This document shows positions 32,791 through 41,977 of a stretch of 64,000 bases of DNA, in pieces (within the stretch, counting starts at the first letter, position 1; each line of letters starts with the position of its first letter). This DNA comes from Neglectibacter timonensis (GTDB lineage: Bacteria; Bacillota; Clostridia; Oscillospirales; Acutalibacteraceae), in the NCBI RefSeq assembly GCF_900048895.1, contig NZ_LT160639.1, forward strand, positions 729,524 to 793,523. Direction: 5' to 3'. The notes beneath the pieces are model-generated. The model made no database searches and had not been told where the DNA came from. It saw only the letters and a list, made by a program, of their open reading frames with translations. Made by a program: the position numbers and the translations under genes.

Positions 32791-34218
32791 TCAAATATCA
32801 GGATTTAAGATTTCGTCGAACATATCAAACATGGCTTCAGTCACTTTTTCCTCAGTTATAGCGTCTTTAACCGGGTTTCGACCATAGGAAGGAGTATGGT
32901 TTTCAAATCCCCACTTGTCCACATAATAGTGAGAACCGTGAAACCGATCATGTAAATCACGGTCAACAGCAGGTTGGTAGCAGGTGACTATTACCAGGTT
33001 CTTTAAAGGTGCAGCTTCCTTTAAGCGCATGCCGATCTCCACCATCATCTCGCCCTCGTAGCAAAAGACGGGTAAATCTCCAATCTTTATGAGCTTTAAT
33101 CCAATGTAAACAAATTGGTTGGGGACATCTACATTATGCATCTTGCTGTCATCGATTTCCCGATCATCAAAGAGCTGGGGTAGCCCCCAGTTAGTCACCT
33201 TGGTGGCTGGAAGTTTTAGATAACGCTCCGCTACATCGATTCTGATATTTTCTTTTAGCTTTGAAATACTGTCGAAAACCTTGAGTGCATCGTTCCCTTG
33301 ACGTGCTGCCATGTGAGCGCTTAACTTCCACATATACTCACCCAAGTAATGATTGTATCGTTCGTCTGGCTCCCAACTTCCGTCAGGATGATAGGTATGG
33401 AAAAAACTGTGAACTGGAGTCTGATTGGCACCTGCTGCTATCGTCCAGGCCACAACGGTCTCTTCTCCGCGGATAGCATAGGCCTCTTCAACAAAGTTGG
33501 CGATTTCACCAGCCAAATCACCGTAGGCAGCCATATTCCCATCCTTGTCCTTGACACGAAAACCCATCGTAGAGTGGACGGCATAGTTAATGATGCCTGC
33601 TATCATGCTGCCGTTTTCATCTACGAATTTTAATACAGATAGTGTTTTATCGCTGGGACGCTCCGGATTGGTACCGAAAGCATACTGGCCGTTAGGCAGG
33701 AGCTCATCACGGCTTATATTTATATAGCTTTTCCCTTCTGCATGTCCAAACCTAGCGGGTTTCAGATTGGCGACCGCATCGTCAATAGCAGCTATAGATT
33801 GCTCGAAACAATACTTACCATAATCCCACTCATTTTGCTGTACCGGAGATTCTGGGCCAAATTCACCCATCTTTACTTCACGGTTCATCTCCTCTAGGGT
33901 GGTACCCGGATCATAGACCGCTTTCAGAGGACAAGAGTGGCTGTGAGTGTTGCTAAATGAGATATAGTCCTCAGTAATTCCGTATTTTTCCATTGCATAT
34001 TTCTTAATGTAATGCAGGTTGCCACACTCAGTTTCACTAACCAAAAACAAAAAGCGTTTTACACCGTTATCTAGTATCACAGCTCGCAGATGAATAGCCT
34101 GACGAGCATAAGTATATTGTCCGTCGCCGTTTAAATCAGCCTGTTTAAATGGAAACATAGAAGGCAGCGGTGTGACATCCTTTCGGGCAGCGCCTACTTT
34201 CAACCGGTATTTACTCAT
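32791..34218 (-). CDS. Neutral/alkaline ceramidase-like hydrolase (PF04734-like)
   Basis: The 475-residue protein resembles the N-terminal domain of neutral ceramidases. FSNTHSHSCP corresponds to the zinc/THTHSGP motif, with a second His in NYAVHSTM and late metal-site-like residues around FCYEGEMMVEIG. No signal peptide is seen, so it is probably cytoplasmic and acts on imported material. In bacteria this family includes proteins of unknown function in glycan clusters, and ceramide hydrolysis is not implied. ATG 34218 follows GGAGG and overlaps the AGE-family gene by 8 bp. Confidence 0.7.
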   Translation of the reverse strand: MSKYRLKVGAARKDVTPLPSMFPFKQADLNGDGQYTYARQAIHLRAVILDNGVKRFLFLVSETECGNLHYIKKYAMEKYGITEDYISFSNTHSHSCPLKAVYDPGTTLEEMNREVKMGEFGPESPVQQNEWDYGKYCFEQSIAAIDDAVANLKPARFGHAEGKSYINISRDELLPNGQYAFGTNPERPSDKTLSVLKFVDENGSMIAGIINYAVHSTMGFRVKDKDGNMAAYGDLAGEIANFVEEAYAIRGEETVVAWTIAAGANQTPVHSFFHTYHPDGSWEPDERYNHYLGEYMWKLSAHMAARQGNDALKVFDSISKLKENIRIDVAERYLKLPATKVTNWGLPQLFDDREIDDSKMHNVDVPNQFVYIGLKLIKIGDLPVFCYEGEMMVEIGMRLKEAAPLKNLVIVTCYQPAVDRDLHDRFHGSHYYVDKWGFENHTPSYGRNPVKDAITEEKVTEAMFDMFDEILNPDI

Positions 34219-35434
34219 GATGGTGTCCTCCATTTATTTCTTTATTCAATGTGGTTTCCAGCAGTTCCAGGGACTGAAGCAGCATTCTACCACTGTGATA
34301 GGGACACATCAGCGGTCCCCTAACTTCCCAAGCTTTGAAGCATTTTCCAGCTCGTTTAGTCTTCCAGATCCAAGTTCCATCTGGCCGGATCATTTTGTCT
34401 CTGACGAATGTCCAGCAGGCTCCCGCCTCTTCGAGATAGCGCTCTTCCCCAGTGTGACAGTAGGCACTAAATAAACCGTTTATTGCCTCCGCCTGCACCC
34501 ACCACTCCTTTTCCGTATTGATTTTTCCGTGGTGGAATTGCTGGTAAACACCCCCATACTCTCTGTCCACACCGCTTAAAATACTGTGATTCGAAATGTT
34601 AGTGCACACCTGGCTGATTTCGGAAGCTTTGGCACTGTCCTTGATACAGGGAAGAGTTGTCCAAAGAATCCATGCCAGTTCGAAATTGTCACCATAAGCC
34701 TCCAAATCAGAAACGCACTCCCAATCTCCTGTAAAAGCCTGGATTGCGGCCCAAGTCCTATGGTCTACCATCCGGTCGCTGAGCAAGATAGACAGTCTTT
34801 CGATGGCATCATCCACTTCGGATGTTTGCTGCGCTTGTCGAAGTTGATCAAATCCCCAGAGCAGATGCATATTAGGACGCAAAGACTTATCCCTCTTCAC
34901 AGAATCCATTGTACCTCCTGTGTGCTTATCCGCAGGTACCCAGTCTCTGCTACAAACATCATGATAGCCGTGGTACTGGTTCTTCCCACACTTCTCCACC
35001 TTTTCAAATAACTGCTGGGCCATCGCCAAACTTTCGTGGTTGTGTGATGCACGGTAGTAAGCGGCAAACGCTGCGATGGCAAAGGAATGGACATATCCAT
35101 GTTTCTCCGTAACAATTGGTGTTCCGTCACTTTGCAGAATAGGGAAGATTCCGCCATACTCGGAATCAATAAAATGTTCAGAGACATAGTTATAAGCGCG
35201 ATCAGCTATTCTTAGATAACGTTCGTCATGATAGATCAGATAAGCATAAGAGAAAGTCCAGAAGATCCGGAAGTTCAGAGTTGCAGATTTCTCACTGTCT
35301 GGCATAACTTCATTCCAGCAACTTACGTTGTAGAATCCTCCATTTTCCTCGTCAAGATCATTTTTCATCCAAAACTCCAGCAGTTCTAAGGCTGCTTTAG
35401 TCATTTCATTTCTCAGCTCAGACAAATTTATCAT
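34211..35434 (-). CDS. N-acylglucosamine 2-epimerase (AGE)/cellobiose 2-epimerase-family protein
   Basis: The 407-residue protein has the length and alpha6/alpha6-barrel motifs of the AGE family: NGGFYNVSCW near the start, RIFWTFSYAYL, KHGYVHSFAIAAF, the catalytic-type histidines, KEWWVQAEAINGL and CPYHSGRMLL. These enzymes epimerise or isomerise the reducing-end sugar of mono- or disaccharides. It overlaps oppF by 4 bp and the ceramidase-like gene by 8 bp, showing tight translational coupling. It suggests the Opp-type importer carries a glycan or glycoconjugate rather than peptides. Confidence 0.9.
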   Translation of the reverse strand: MINLSELRNEMTKAALELLEFWMKNDLDEENGGFYNVSCWNEVMPDSEKSATLNFRIFWTFSYAYLIYHDERYLRIADRAYNYVSEHFIDSEYGGIFPILQSDGTPIVTEKHGYVHSFAIAAFAAYYRASHNHESLAMAQQLFEKVEKCGKNQYHGYHDVCSRDWVPADKHTGGTMDSVKRDKSLRPNMHLLWGFDQLRQAQQTSEVDDAIERLSILLSDRMVDHRTWAAIQAFTGDWECVSDLEAYGDNFELAWILWTTLPCIKDSAKASEISQVCTNISNHSILSGVDREYGGVYQQFHHGKINTEKEWWVQAEAINGLFSAYCHTGEERYLEEAGACWTFVRDKMIRPDGTWIWKTKRAGKCFKAWEVRGPLMCPYHSGRMLLQSLELLETTLNKEINGGHHHE

Positions 35435-36411
35435 TTTACCACCCTGCCTTCCAGTTCGTAAAGCTCTTTAGCCCTACAACAGGCCACAAAATGTTTCGGC
35501 AGCAACTCCTCCAACTGCTGGTGCTGTAAACACGCCTTGCAGGCATGAGGGCAACGGCTGACAAAGCGGCAACCTGGCTGGGGTTCGATCGGCGAGGTTA
35601 ATTCGCCCTTAATTACAATACGTTCTTGATGGTTGTGTACATCCGTTGAGGGAATGGCTGATAACAGTGCCTTAGTATATGGATGAAGTGGCATCTTAAA
35701 TATCTCATCAGATGGGCTAGTCTCTACGAGCTGTCCAAGATACATGACACAAAGATCATCCGAGATATGCTTGACAACGGATAGGTTATGGGTAATAAAC
35801 ATATAAGTCAAACCTAACTGATCCTGCAGGTCCTGCAGAAGGTTGAGCACCTGTGCCTGGATCGAAACATCCAGCGCAGAGACAGGTTCGTCACAGACAA
35901 TAAACTTAGGGTTCAATGCTAAAGCCCGTCCTATGCCCACACGCTGACGGCGGCCGCCATCCAACTCATGAGGATAGGAATTCTTCAAACGTTCCTCAAT
36001 ACCGACCAAATTCATAATCCGATCAGTTTCTGCATCCAGAGCGCTTTTTCCCTGAAAGCGTCCACTGCGTTTTAGAGGGTCCATAATTACTTGACGGACA
36101 GACATACGGGGATTCAGTGAGGAGTATGGATCCTGAAAAATAATCTGCATATCTTCCCGCAAAGACCGCAATTTCCGTTTTCCAATTCGTGTAATATCTT
36201 CTCCTTGAAAGTAAATTTGGCCCTCCGTACTTTCCAACAGATGAATCATTGTACGACCCAAGGTAGACTTGCCACAACCTGATTCGCCAACCACACCCAT
36301 GGTTCTGCCCTGGTCAATGGAAAAAGTGACATCATCTACCGCATGCAATTGACCTGACGGCGTATCAAAATACTTTTTTAAATGTCTGGCTTCAATCAGA
36401 GGAGCGCTCAT
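35431..36411 (-). CDS. Opp/Dpp-type ABC importer ATPase (OppF-like)
   Basis: The 326-residue ATPase has Walker A GESGCGKST, the ABC signature as LDGGRRQR (a form seen in OppF proteins in place of LSGGQ), Walker B FIVCDEPVSALD and the switch His in FITHNLS. The oligopeptide-transporter C-terminal domain has cysteines around CRFVSRCPHACKAC, as in [4Fe-4S]-bearing OppD/F proteins. It pairs with the OppD-like ATPase upstream, which it overlaps by 4 bp. Confidence 0.95.
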   Translation of the reverse strand: MSAPLIEARHLKKYFDTPSGQLHAVDDVTFSIDQGRTMGVVGESGCGKSTLGRTMIHLLESTEGQIYFQGEDITRIGKRKLRSLREDMQIIFQDPYSSLNPRMSVRQVIMDPLKRSGRFQGKSALDAETDRIMNLVGIEERLKNSYPHELDGGRRQRVGIGRALALNPKFIVCDEPVSALDVSIQAQVLNLLQDLQDQLGLTYMFITHNLSVVKHISDDLCVMYLGQLVETSPSDEIFKMPLHPYTKALLSAIPSTDVHNHQERIVIKGELTSPIEPQPGCRFVSRCPHACKACLQHQQLEELLPKHFVACCRAKELYELEGRVVK

Positions 36412-37397
36412 TTATTTGCCTCCCATTTTTTCAGTTTACCACACCTACAGTAGTGACTCCGACCGACTACAACCGGTTCCGGCTTTTTAGAAACACAGCT
36501 TTCGTCTGCGAGGGGACAGCGTGGACAAAAATAACAACCCTGAGGCAGATTTGTGGGATCGGGAGGCAGACCCTCAATAGAATGTAGACGGCCTTTATCC
36601 TCGTTCAATTTTGGGATGGCACCAAATAAGCCTTTAGTATAGGGATGACTGGGGTGATCGAATACAGAAAACAAGTCTCCGTGTTCGACGATCTCCCCGG
36701 CATAAACTACCGCCACATAGTCGCACATTTCTGCCACAACCCCTAGGTCATGGGTAATCAGGATCATGGAAGCATCTTTCTTCTTAACAAGATTCCGCAT
36801 CATTTCCAGCACCTGTGCTTGAATGGTCACATCCAACGCGGTAGTTGGCTCGTCCGCTAGAAGAAGTCGGGGATTACAAGCCAACGTCATAGCAATGACA
36901 ACACGTTGCTTCATGCCGCCTGAAAACTGATGAGGATATTCCTTATAACGATTTTTGGGGATTCCTACCATTTCAAGCATTTGTTCCGCCCGTTCCTGAG
37001 CCTCTTTTTTACTTACCTTTTCGTGGAGAGCTACACCCTCGGCAATCTGCTCACCTACACGCATAACAGGATTCAGCGCAGTCATGGGATCCTGAAAGAT
37101 CATAGATATTTTTTTTCCACGAATCTCATGCATTTCCAACTCGCTCAGTTCCTGTAGATTTCTTCCCTCAAAATAGATCTCTCCCCCTTTAACTGCAGAG
37201 GAATGTGGGGGCAGAATACGCATGATGGATTTTGCAATGGTAGTTTTTCCCGCTCCAGTCTCTCCCACAAGTCCCAGAGTCTGGCCCTTATCTAGCTTCA
37301 GGCTTACACCATTAACTGCATGAACAACCTGTCCCTCGGAGGTATATTCAACCGTCAGGTCTTTGATTTCTAAAAAGTCTCTTCCCCGCTCATTCAT
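36408..37397 (-). CDS. Opp/Dpp-type ABC importer ATPase (OppD-like)
   Basis: The 329-residue ATPase has Walker A GETGAGKTT, signature FSGGMKQR, Walker B LLLADEPTTALD and switch His ILITHDLG. It ends with the cysteine-containing oppD C-terminal region (GCYFCPRCPLADESC). ATG 37397 is chosen, after AGGTGGGG; an in-frame GTG lies at 37409. It is 13 bp downstream of the oppC-like gene. Confidence 0.95.
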   Translation of the reverse strand: MNERGRDFLEIKDLTVEYTSEGQVVHAVNGVSLKLDKGQTLGLVGETGAGKTTIAKSIMRILPPHSSAVKGGEIYFEGRNLQELSELEMHEIRGKKISMIFQDPMTALNPVMRVGEQIAEGVALHEKVSKKEAQERAEQMLEMVGIPKNRYKEYPHQFSGGMKQRVVIAMTLACNPRLLLADEPTTALDVTIQAQVLEMMRNLVKKKDASMILITHDLGVVAEMCDYVAVVYAGEIVEHGDLFSVFDHPSHPYTKGLFGAIPKLNEDKGRLHSIEGLPPDPTNLPQGCYFCPRCPLADESCVSKKPEPVVVGRSHYCRCGKLKKWEANK

Positions 37398-37410
37398 AAT
37401 CTTCCCCACC

Positions 37411-38298
37411 TCACTTTTTCAGTTTCGGGTCAAGCGCATCCCGAAGGCCATCGCCGATGGAATTTAAGCTTAATACCGTAATAATGATAAAGATGCCAGG
37501 GATTATGACTAATTTGGGATCCATACGGATAAAATCCTTGCCTGAAGAAAGCATTGCCCCCCATTCAGGCGTAGGCGCTTGAATTCCTAGGCCGATGAAT
37601 GCTAAAGAGGCTGTGGCCAAGATTGTACCCGGAACGCTAGACGTTGCCTGAACAATCAAGGGAGCAAAAGAGTTCGGCACGATGTATTTGAACAATATCT
37701 CCCACAAACCGCAGTTGGTTGCCTTTGCCGCCTCCACATATTCTAGATTACGGATCGATAGAATCTGTGCTCGCAGCGTCCTTGCGTATCCTGCAATATG
37801 TCCTACTGAGAGAGCAATCATTAGGTTAAACCAGTTACTGCCCAAGACTATGGCCACAATAATGGATAGCAACAAATTGGGGATAGCCTGTAGCACATCG
37901 AAAAAACGCATTATCAAGTTATCCACCATACCGCCAAAATAGCCAGAAATAGCTCCCGTGATAACACCGAACACAAGGGCCATTAATGTGGACAACGTAC
38001 CGATAGCAAGAGAATATCTAGCACCATACATAATACGCGTCAGTTCGTCTCGCCCCAGCTCATCTGTTCCCAACAGATGTGAAAGTGATATGGGTGCATT
38101 CGCATTGGCCATGTCCAACTTAATAGGATCATAGGGAGAAAGAACTCCGGCAAAGACTGCCATAAACACCAGAACCGCAAAGAGGATAATTCCAATCCGT
38201 GCGCCAGAATGCGCCCAGAGGCGCTTTAGCGTCGTCATAGAAGAAGCCTGATGCTTTTTGGCCTTATCCCGGGCGGCAACTATTGTATTACTTGACAC
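37411..38298 (-). CDS. Opp/Dpp-type ABC permease (OppC/DppC-like)
   Basis: The 295-residue membrane protein has an N-terminal OppC_N helix (RIGIILFAVLVFMAVFAG), five further helices and the EAA loop LEYVEAAKATNCGLWEILFK. DPIKLD and HLLGTDELGRDELTR are typical of the family. It overlaps the oppB-like gene by 11 bp. Confidence 0.95.
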   Translation of the reverse strand: MSSNTIVAARDKAKKHQASSMTTLKRLWAHSGARIGIILFAVLVFMAVFAGVLSPYDPIKLDMANANAPISLSHLLGTDELGRDELTRIMYGARYSLAIGTLSTLMALVFGVITGAISGYFGGMVDNLIMRFFDVLQAIPNLLLSIIVAIVLGSNWFNLMIALSVGHIAGYARTLRAQILSIRNLEYVEAAKATNCGLWEILFKYIVPNSFAPLIVQATSSVPGTILATASLAFIGLGIQAPTPEWGAMLSSGKDFIRMDPKLVIIPGIFIIITVLSLNSIGDGLRDALDPKLKK

Positions 38299-39256
38299 CT
38301 GATTTCACTCTCCTTTTTTTGGACTGACCTTCAAACTGTGCCTTGATTCTAGGATCAATGTATGCATAGATAATATCTACCAACAGCATAACAACACTAA
38401 ATACAATAGCCAGCATTATGACAGAGCCCTGAACTGCATAATAGTCCCGGCTGCCAATAGCGTTGACCGTGTACTGACCGATACCTGGTATAGAAAACAG
38501 ATTTTCAATGACGATGGTACCCGCCATTTGCATCCCAAAGCTGCCTCCGAGAGAGGTGACGACGGGAATCATGGAATTTGGTAGAATGTGCCGAGTCAAG
38601 ATATTTCGCTCACTGACCCCCTTGGCTCGGGCAGTGGTTACATAGTCGGCCTCAATAACTTCCAGAACCGAAGAACGGGCCATACGGGCTGTGGCAGCAA
38701 TGCCGCCGAACCCATTGGTAATCACCGGCAAAATCCAGTGCTGCCAAGTCCCAATTCCGGTAGAAGGTAGCCAATGCAAGTGCAATGAAAATAGTAGTAC
38801 TAGCATCAATCCCAGCCAGAACCCCGGCATGGAAATACCCAGAAGAGCTATGAACATGGATGTGGTATCCTGCCATTTGCCGTTATGCTGAGCCGCCACA
38901 ATTCCCAACGGAATACCAAAAGCAATCGACATCAGTATGGACGTGAATGCGAGGATCAATGTCGCAGGAAATCTGGAGATTAACGCAGACGTTACTGAGG
39001 TGCCATCTACAACGGATTCTCCAAAGTTAAAGTGCAGAAATACATCTTTCAGGTAATTCAACAGTCGGATAAAGTATGGATCGTTGAGACCTAGGCGCTC
39101 TCGAAGTGCGGCATAAGCCTCGTCACTGGCATTCGTACCCAGAATAATCTTGGCGATATCACCGGGAACGAAATACATGATAGTGAAGATTACGATGGTA
39201 ACCGCCAAAATAATAGGGATCATCCACAGAAGGCGTTTTAGGATATATTTATACAT
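38288..39256 (-). CDS. Opp/Dpp-type ABC permease (OppB/DppB-like)
   Basis: The 322-residue protein has the conserved N-terminal helix MYKYILKRLLWMIP, YFVPGDIAKIILG, about six membrane segments and the EAA loop IEADYVTTARAKGVSERNIL. The chosen ATG 39256 follows GAGGGTG, and the family start supports it over 39277. A hairpin separates it from the binding-protein gene. Confidence 0.95.
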   Translation of the reverse strand: MYKYILKRLLWMIPIILAVTIVIFTIMYFVPGDIAKIILGTNASDEAYAALRERLGLNDPYFIRLLNYLKDVFLHFNFGESVVDGTSVTSALISRFPATLILAFTSILMSIAFGIPLGIVAAQHNGKWQDTTSMFIALLGISMPGFWLGLMLVLLFSLHLHWLPSTGIGTWQHWILPVITNGFGGIAATARMARSSVLEVIEADYVTTARAKGVSERNILTRHILPNSMIPVVTSLGGSFGMQMAGTIVIENLFSIPGIGQYTVNAIGSRDYYAVQGSVIMLAIVFSVVMLLVDIIYAYIDPRIKAQFEGQSKKRRVKSGVK

Positions 39257-39301
39257 ACAGCACCCTCTTTTCCTCAAGTTAGTAAAGTTCGGTCGAAAGG
39301 A

Positions 39302-39339
39302 AGATTGCTAGGCGAACCAGGTATCTCTCCTAGCAATCT
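39302..39339 (-). other. Intergenic hairpin after the Opp binding-protein gene
   Basis: An 11-bp perfect stem (AGATTGCTAGG / CCTAGCAATCT) lies between the SBP stop and oppB. It has a weak T-rich tail on the minus strand. It probably attenuates read-through so that the binding protein is made in excess. Confidence 0.65.
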
Positions 39340-39352
39340 ACACAATTCAGTC

Positions 39353-40960
39353 TTAGAAATTGTAAGAGCAGGCCCCGGGTACGATGGACCAGTTCTCGGC
39401 AAACACGAATTCAGTAACTTTCTTGCTGCCCAGTACATACATTTTTTGAGCAAAGATACCATAAGCATAACATTTATCGTTGAGCAAATTCTTGAACTTG
39501 GTCATATCCTCCGGAGTATGGCTGTTGGGATCAAGACAGGCTTTTAGGTAGCCCTGAAGCTCTTCATCATGAACGAAATTGGCTGTAAATCCATCTCGAA
39601 TCTCCTGGTCAAAAGTCCATCGCCACATATTGGCCAGATAGTCCCCTGCTCCACGATAGCCGATGAAGATATCCCAAGCATCCGGGTCGGCACACATCTC
39701 TTCGTAAAGTGCTGCCTCATAGCTTTCAATTTTCGGGTTCAATCCCAATTCACGCAGGTAGGAATCAACAATCTGTGCCACGCGGACGATAGTATTGTCG
39801 GTCTCGGTGATAATACGAATTTCCTGGCTGGTATCAAACCCGGAGGATGTCAACAATTCTTTAGCTTTGTCCAAATTCACACCATTGCGCCCATAGTATT
39901 CGTCATCATACCAGTCCATTTGAAAATCGCCGAAACACTCCGATCCTACGGTGCATAGCGCAGTTCCCTGACCGCCTAGAACATTTTGTACAATGGCACC
40001 AGTATCAACTGCGTATGCACAAGCTTTACGTAGATCTTCGTTAGCAAAAGCATTATTTTCCGAATTATTGAAGAACATAATCAAAGTGGCGCCGCGAAGG
40101 TAATCATCGGCGAAGAAACCATCTTTCACACTCAGATCGTCCTCGTTCAAAAAATCAAATAGATCTGCACTGGCGACGGAGGGAATCATATCGACTTCGT
40201 TGTTCTGCAGGGCAATGTCCATTTGAGTAGCATCGGTGATGATCTTGAAAGTAATTTTGTCCACATTAGCCTTGGCCTGCAGGGCTTTGTTGACATTCTC
40301 ACCCCAGTAGTCGTCCCGTTTTTCGGCTACAATTTCAGAACCAGTAGTATATTTGCTGACTTGGTAGTGAGCTGTGGTAACAGGATTCTTGGCAAACTCG
40401 TTTCCATATTTCTCATAGGTCTCCCGAACCACGCCCTTAATACTGGAAGCCAGCAACTCGACTAAGCCAATTTGGGAGGCGTTTAAGTGCATTTTAAAAT
40501 GAGTGTCATCCACAACTTCGATCTCGTCAATATATTCCATATTGGCATCCACACCCAGTGGTTTTATGGTATCTACATACCATTTAACATCATTGGCAGT
40601 ATAAGTATTACCGTCTGCATCTTTAACACCCTCATTAATTTCAAAGGCCCAGACCCACTGACCATTGCTTTCGCTTTCCAACTCATAGCTCTTTGCAATA
40701 CTGGGTTGCGGTTCGCCTCCCATGCCGTTGATGTAGAGTAAGTGCTCATAGACAGTCTGATAGGTGGCGATATTGCCGGTATTACTGGCCACGAACGGAT
40801 CCAGGGTTCCGGGATCTGCCGCAATACCAACGACGACCTCAGAGGCCCGTCCAGCATCGGGGGTCCCTCCATTTCCAGTGCTGTCTGTCTGGGAATTGCA
40901 GGCTCCAAATGACAGACACAGTGCGGCGGCAAGAATCAGTGCGAATACTTTTTTCATCAT
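39353..40960 (-). CDS. Family 5 ABC solute-binding lipoprotein (Opp/Dpp type)
   Basis: The 535-residue protein has a lipoprotein signal (MMKKVFALILAAALCLSFGAC, C21) and an SBP_bac_5 fold: SEVVVGIAADPGTLDPF, SYELESE..., LRKACAYAVD, the latter typical of the family. Members bind oligopeptides, nickel or, in some clusters, glycosides and oligosaccharides. It is the first gene of the minus-strand operon that continues through the importer and five downstream genes. Its promoter faces the LysR gene. Confidence 0.94.
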   Translation of the reverse strand: MMKKVFALILAAALCLSFGACNSQTDSTGNGGTPDAGRASEVVVGIAADPGTLDPFVASNTGNIATYQTVYEHLLYINGMGGEPQPSIAKSYELESESNGQWVWAFEINEGVKDADGNTYTANDVKWYVDTIKPLGVDANMEYIDEIEVVDDTHFKMHLNASQIGLVELLASSIKGVVRETYEKYGNEFAKNPVTTAHYQVSKYTTGSEIVAEKRDDYWGENVNKALQAKANVDKITFKIITDATQMDIALQNNEVDMIPSVASADLFDFLNEDDLSVKDGFFADDYLRGATLIMFFNNSENNAFANEDLRKACAYAVDTGAIVQNVLGGQGTALCTVGSECFGDFQMDWYDDEYYGRNGVNLDKAKELLTSSGFDTSQEIRIITETDNTIVRVAQIVDSYLRELGLNPKIESYEAALYEEMCADPDAWDIFIGYRGAGDYLANMWRWTFDQEIRDGFTANFVHDEELQGYLKACLDPNSHTPEDMTKFKNLLNDKCYAYGIFAQKMYVLGSKKVTEFVFAENWSIVPGACSYNF

Positions 40961-40984
40961 GGTTATTCTTCCCTTCTAAAATTT

Positions 40985-41014
40985 ATCATCAACAGACTTA
41001 TCAATATCTGTCAA
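40985..41014 (-). promoter_or_regulatory. Promoter of the Opp operon
   Basis: On the minus strand a perfect TTGACA (41014-41009) is followed after 18 bp by GATGAT (40990-40985). It lies back to back with the LysR promoter, a usual arrangement for LysR control. Confidence 0.55.
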
Positions 41015-41042
41015 TTTACAAATAGAGAATTTGTGTTATACT
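41015..41042 (+). promoter_or_regulatory. Promoter of the tandem LysR genes
   Basis: TTTACA (41015-41020) and TATACT (41037-41042) with a 16-bp spacer. The -35 box directly abuts that of the divergent Opp operon. Confidence 0.6.
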
Positions 41043-41084
41043 ATAAAAAACCGAATGGTAAAATGATAAATTGTAGGTGATGGC

Positions 41085-41969
41085 GTGGAAATAAAGGTAT
41101 TGGAGGAATTTTGTATACTAGCTGAGACTGGGAGTTTTTCCAAAGCATCACAAAAACTTCTCATTTCCCAACCAATATTGACCCGTCACATTCAAAAACT
41201 GGAACAAGAACTCGGTTACTCCCTATTCGACAGAAGTACAAGAATGGTTGCACTGAACGCATCCGGAGCTCTATTTTTTCCCTACGCTCAACAAATGGTC
41301 GACACCTATCAAAATTATAGGAACGCAGCGGCTCATAGCAAAGCTACAGGCGGAAGCCTCTCCCTAAAAATTGGAATGGCAGAATCTTTCAGCCAATCCA
41401 GCATCCATGACACGATCTTTCGGTTTGCTACTGCCAGCGGGATATCACCCCAGTTTTCCGAAGGTCCAACAGACAAACTAAAAGAAATGCTATATTCTTC
41501 AAGACTTGATCTAGTCATCACTTACGAAAAGAAAGATGTCTGCGAGGATGGTTTCTCTCGCTTAACCTACTTCAGCGACGAATTGGCGGCCGTTCTGCCG
41601 AGTCTGCATGAACTTTCTGAACAACCTTTCATCTCGCTATCTGACTTAGCTTCCTCCGGCTTCATTTTGCTGCGGGAAGATTATATGATTGGCAGGCTTT
41701 CCTTGCAATGCTGTCAACTTGCCGGTTTCCAACCTCGTATTGTGCATGCCTCAAAATTTGAAGATAATGTGTTGGAAATGGTTCGGAAAAATGTTGGGGT
41801 TTCAATTCTACTCAAGTTACCACGAAAGGCCAACGGTATAGTCATCCTTGATATGAAACCCACCATTCGTGTAGATTTAAATCTTCTTTACTGTGAGGAG
41901 AACGCTTCTCCCGCAGTCAGGGAGCTAATTAGATTTATTCGTGAGCAAAGGCCCAATATAGGAGTGTGA
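41085..41969 (+). CDS. LysR-family transcriptional regulator 1
   Basis: The 294-residue protein has the N-terminal winged HTH (LEEFCILAETGSFSKASQKL and LISQPILTRHIQKLEQELGY) and an inducer-binding domain. GTG 41085 is the start; the nearby ATG is out of frame. It is divergent from the Opp operon over a 124-bp gap and is the likely regulator of that operon. Confidence 0.93.
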   Translation: MEIKVLEEFCILAETGSFSKASQKLLISQPILTRHIQKLEQELGYSLFDRSTRMVALNASGALFFPYAQQMVDTYQNYRNAAAHSKATGGSLSLKIGMAESFSQSSIHDTIFRFATASGISPQFSEGPTDKLKEMLYSSRLDLVITYEKKDVCEDGFSRLTYFSDELAAVLPSLHELSEQPFISLSDLASSGFILLREDYMIGRLSLQCCQLAGFQPRIVHASKFEDNVLEMVRKNVGVSILLKLPRKANGIVILDMKPTIRVDLNLLYCEENASPAVRELIRFIREQRPNIGV

Positions 41970-41977
41970 AATAATTT

